From Gemmatimonadota bacterium (GTDB taxonomy: Bacteria; Latescibacterota; UBA2968; UBA8231), in the NCBI GenBank assembly GCA_009845645.1, contig VXZF01000602.1, positions 1 through 7,202 of the forward strand: a stretch of DNA of 7,202 nucleotides. Reading direction: 5' to 3'. Positions 5,348-7,202 of the stretch are shown here, piece after piece (within the stretch, counting starts at the first letter, position 1; every line of letters starts with the position of its first letter). The translations under genes were made by a program, and so were the position numbers. Under the pieces are notes generated by a model, which was not told where the DNA came from, made no database searches, and worked only from the letters and a program-made list of their open reading frames with translations.

Positions 5348-6082
5348 CTATAAGTGCCCCTTCCTTATATCCTCGACGATGCGGACCAACACCTCAACCG
5401 CAGCGCTAATGAAGCGCTCTCCCTTTTCGGCGGACCCATAGGTTGGGTCGCCGTAGGTGCCTTGGTCGGTCGATTGGTGGATCCAGCGGTAGCGGGAGAC
5501 TTGGCCGGCGCGCTCGGATTGCGGCGGGTGGCCGTCCTTTTGCAGGCGATCTGCTTTGACCCACTCGGGATGCAGGGCCATCATCAGCGAGGTCTCCATC
5601 TCGCCCGCGTGTCCCCAACCGTGAGGCCCTGCCTCCCTGATCTCGCCCAGCTCGTCGTAGGCAAACCAAGAGGTGCCATAGATTCTCGCGTCGGGGCACT
5701 TCTCCATCAGGCGCTGGAGGGAGACGTTCATATTGGGAACATTGCCGCCGTGGCCGTTGACGATGAGGATCTTGTCGAAGTCGGCGTGGACCATGCTACT
5801 GACGGTATCGACGATCATGTTGATGTGGGTCTCTGATTGGGCTGTTATCGTGCCCTTGAACCGCAGATGGTGTGGGGAATAGCCCAGCCACTGCGCCGGG
5901 AGACAGAGAACCTGATCGGGGATCTCCGCGTCGAGGTGATCGACGATAGCGGCGACCTCGGCGGTGTCCGTTATAAACGGCAGGTGCGGCCCGTGCTGCT
6001 CAAACGCCGCTATGGGATATACGACTACTGTATCTCTGGATACCTGCTCTAGGTCAGGCCAAGTGAGTTCAGCTAGTTTCAC
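5348..6082 (-). CDS. Creatininase family metal-dependent amidohydrolase
   Basis: Starting at GTG (6082), this is a 244-residue protein, the normal length for the creatininase family. The same frame stays open upstream to an ATG at 6268, but that would overlap the oxygenase gene by 184 bases and adds 62 low-complexity residues. The GTG lies 2 bases after the oxygenase stop with GGGGGAA upstream, and family similarity begins with KLAELTWPDLE. Metal ligands are Glu28 and His30 in FEQHGPHLP, Asp39 in ITDT and His111 in NGHGGN; GHAGEMETS (157-165) supplies Glu161. True creatininases have NGHYEN with a Glu ligand where this protein has Gly-Gly, so it groups with the wider COG1402 set (creatinine amidohydrolase-like, ArfB, MftE, lactonase-type). 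It hydrolyses a cyclic amide, formamide or lactone-like bond in the cytosol; the substrate is unknown. The operon context suggests catabolism. Confidence 0.88.
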   Translation of the reverse strand: MKLAELTWPDLEQVSRDTVVVYPIAAFEQHGPHLPFITDTAEVAAIVDHLDAEIPDQVLCLPAQWLGYSPHHLRFKGTITAQSETHINMIVDTVSSMVHADFDKILIVNGHGGNVPNMNVSLQRLMEKCPDARIYGTSWFAYDELGEIREAGPHGWGHAGEMETSLMMALHPEWVKADRLQKDGHPPQSERAGQVSRYRWIHQSTDQGTYGDPTYGSAEKGERFISAAVEVLVRIVEDIRKGHL

Positions 6083-6084
6083 AA

Positions 6085-6960
6085 TTAGTTCCCCCAGCGG
6101 TCTGGATTGATGCCCGGCGCGTCGCGCTGCATGCCTTGGGGTTTGTGGACCTGCTTCCACTCCTTGCCGGTGGTGTTGCGGCTTTGGAGAAAAGGTTTGG
6201 CCACAGCCGGTGCGTTTTCCACCCATTTCGGGTCCCATTCGTCCATCGGCTGAACCGGCCCCGCCCAAGCTGGCCGGTAGCCGAACTGGATCAGTTCCCG
6301 AGGGGCCAAGTCCCTGTTGGGATGGGTGCCGTGGAAGAGGAGGGCGGGTATCATGACGACTGAACCGGCCTTGGCGCAGAGCGTGATTTCCTGTGGGTGC
6401 GAGACATAGCGCACGTACGGGTTGGCTTGGGCGTGAAACGAGAGATGGGAGCGCGGGATGAGCCGGAAGGGCGCGCGCTCGGGCGGCAGGTCGTCGAGGT
6501 AGTAGAGCACCCGCAGAAGGCGCGGCGAAGAGCCTTCAAAGCCAAAGATGGACGAGCCGAATGGCTGGCCGTCGGTGTGCATTGAAATGCCTGGTGAGCC
6601 GGAGAGGGTGCGGGTAAAAAGCCCATGCGTGAAGACGATGTCTGGCCCCATCAGCGCTTTGAGGAATTCCGCGATCGGCGGATAGCCGATCAACTCGGCT
6701 ACCAACCGGCTCGCGCATTGGGGCTCGTGGTGGAAGGTTTGGGCCTCGCTGTAGTCCTTTTGCCCCATCGGCAGGTCTTTTAGCTCGGCCTTTAGCGCTG
6801 CAATGTGCTCGGCGTCGAGCACGTCCGGCATGAGCACGTAGCCCTCCATTTCGAGATGGCGGATCTGCTGGCTCAGGGAGAAAGCGGCAAAATCGGTTTC
6901 ATCGACCGTCATAAAGCCGATTTCTTCTTTGGGATCAATTTTTACCGTGGTGGTCTCCAT
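6085..6960 (-). CDS. Phytanoyl-CoA dioxygenase (PhyH) family Fe(II)/2-oxoglutarate oxygenase
   Basis: A 291-residue cytosolic protein with the double-stranded beta-helix core of PhyH enzymes, which hydroxylate small molecules using O2 and 2-oxoglutarate. The iron triad is His128 and Asp130 in SMHTDGQ and His210 in LLFHGTHPN. Arg221, 11 residues after His210 as in human PAHX, should bind 2-oxoglutarate. HLEMEGYVLMPDVLD (35-49) is the usual N-terminal helix-strand, and YYLDDLPPERAPFRLIPRSH (153-172) is the characteristic segment before the C-terminal strands. The ATG has AAAGGAGGA (6965-6973) about 4 bases upstream. The C-terminus after about 232 is Trp/Pro/Lys rich and unassigned. The gene sits 24 bases after the RraA-like gene and 2 bases before the creatininase-type gene, indicating cotranscription. 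The substrate is unknown; many bacterial PhyH proteins act on compounds other than acyl-CoA. Confidence 0.93.
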   Translation of the reverse strand: METTTVKIDPKEEIGFMTVDETDFAAFSLSQQIRHLEMEGYVLMPDVLDAEHIAALKAELKDLPMGQKDYSEAQTFHHEPQCASRLVAELIGYPPIAEFLKALMGPDIVFTHGLFTRTLSGSPGISMHTDGQPFGSSIFGFEGSSPRLLRVLYYLDDLPPERAPFRLIPRSHLSFHAQANPYVRYVSHPQEITLCAKAGSVVMIPALLFHGTHPNRDLAPRELIQFGYRPAWAGPVQPMDEWDPKWVENAPAVAKPFLQSRNTTGKEWKQVHKPQGMQRDAPGINPDRWGN

Positions 6961-6984
6961 AGTGTCCTCCTTTGGGCGGCGATG

Positions 6985-7202
6985 CTACTTGCGCGACTCT
7001 CGCCACTTGTCAAGAGAAAAGTCGTCTGAATCGTACAATGCAAAAATCTTGGCCTCTTTGTCTCGCACCTCTGCGGCCAATTCCAACACTTCTTCGGCGT
7101 GTTCCAGGGGAATGCGCACGCAGCCGTCGCCGTCGCCGAAGATCAAGTCTCCCGGCCGAATCCGCACCGACCCTACGGTAATTGGCGCGTTGACTCGCGT
7201 CG
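6985..7202 (-). CDS. RraA-like family protein (HMG/CHA aldolase or oxaloacetate decarboxylase type), C-terminal part
   Basis: The frame is open from the right window edge and ends at TAG (6987-6985), giving the last 72 or so residues. The stretch NAPITVGSVRIRPGDLIFGD followed by GDGCVRIPLEHAEEVL is the conserved C-terminal region of RraA/demethylmenaquinone methyltransferase-like proteins. Bacterial members of this family are mostly class II pyruvate aldolases or oxaloacetate decarboxylases (4-hydroxy-4-methyl-2-oxoglutrate aldolase type), and some bind RNase E. The remaining tail (KIFALYDSDDFSLDKWRESR) is charged. The N-terminal part with the catalytic Arg and Asp lies outside the window, so activity cannot be judged. 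A GTG at 7167 lies inside the conserved domain and is not the start. It leads the leftward gene set, with the oxygenase starting 24 bases later. Confidence 0.88.
   Translation of the reverse strand, partial: TRVNAPITVGSVRIRPGDLIFGDGDGCVRIPLEHAEEVLELAAEVRDKEAKIFALYDSDDFSLDKWRESRK

Noticed and set aside
6083..6268. 62-residue N-terminal extension of the creatininase-type protein
   Set aside because: It lies on top of the oxygenase gene in another frame, is Gly/Arg/Pro-rich and is not part of the family domain; GTG at 6082 fits length and operon spacing.

Overview
The window is about 60% GC bacterial DNA with strong purine-rich ribosome binding sites (AGGAGG type), short gene spacing and no rRNA, tRNA, phage or transposase genes. 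It combines a phytanoyl-CoA dioxygenase-like enzyme, a creatininase-family amidohydrolase, an RraA-like protein, an HpcH/HpaI aldolase and GTAGGGGC-headed intergenic hairpin repeats. This mix recalls large-genome uncultured environmental lineages such as Latescibacterota, Poribacteria and relatives. That placement is an inference from gene content, not a demonstrated assignment.

Layout: the left half (1-4262) is transcribed rightward and the right half (4263-7202) leftward, and the two meet at a shared TGATCA containing both stop codons. On the left are the tail of an unidentified gene (3-92), then a 160-bp intergenic element made of three GTAGGGG-type hairpins bounded by an imperfect inverted repeat. 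Next come a two-gene unit, an HpaI-type class II aldolase and a D-2-hydroxyacid dehydrogenase with only 2 bases between them. After a 186-base spacer with a hairpin and a possible promoter lie three more rightward genes. These are a secreted or anchored protein with two NTF2/SnoaL-like domains, a 95-residue protein resembling the N-terminal cap of ankyrin proteins, and a short-chain dehydrogenase/reductase (SDR) that lacks two of its usual catalytic residues.

On the right, read leftward, are the C-terminal part of an RraA-like protein (entering from the window edge), a PhyH-type Fe(II)/2-oxoglutarate oxygenase, a creatininase-family metal amidohydrolase and a three-histidine-box membrane fatty acid desaturase. 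The gaps of 24, 2 and 71 bases suggest one operon.

How they may work together: the aldolase/dehydrogenase pair fits breakdown of 2-keto-3-deoxy sugar acids or other hydroxy acids to pyruvate plus an aldehyde. The RraA-PhyH-creatininase set looks like a peripheral catabolic operon (oxidation, ring or amide opening, aldol or decarboxylation chemistry), but no substrate can be read from the sequence. The most unusual points are the bounded hairpin element at 95-255, the SDR with Ser and Lys of the catalytic tetrad replaced, and the zero-gap convergent junction. I saw no clear evidence for a wholly new multi-gene system.
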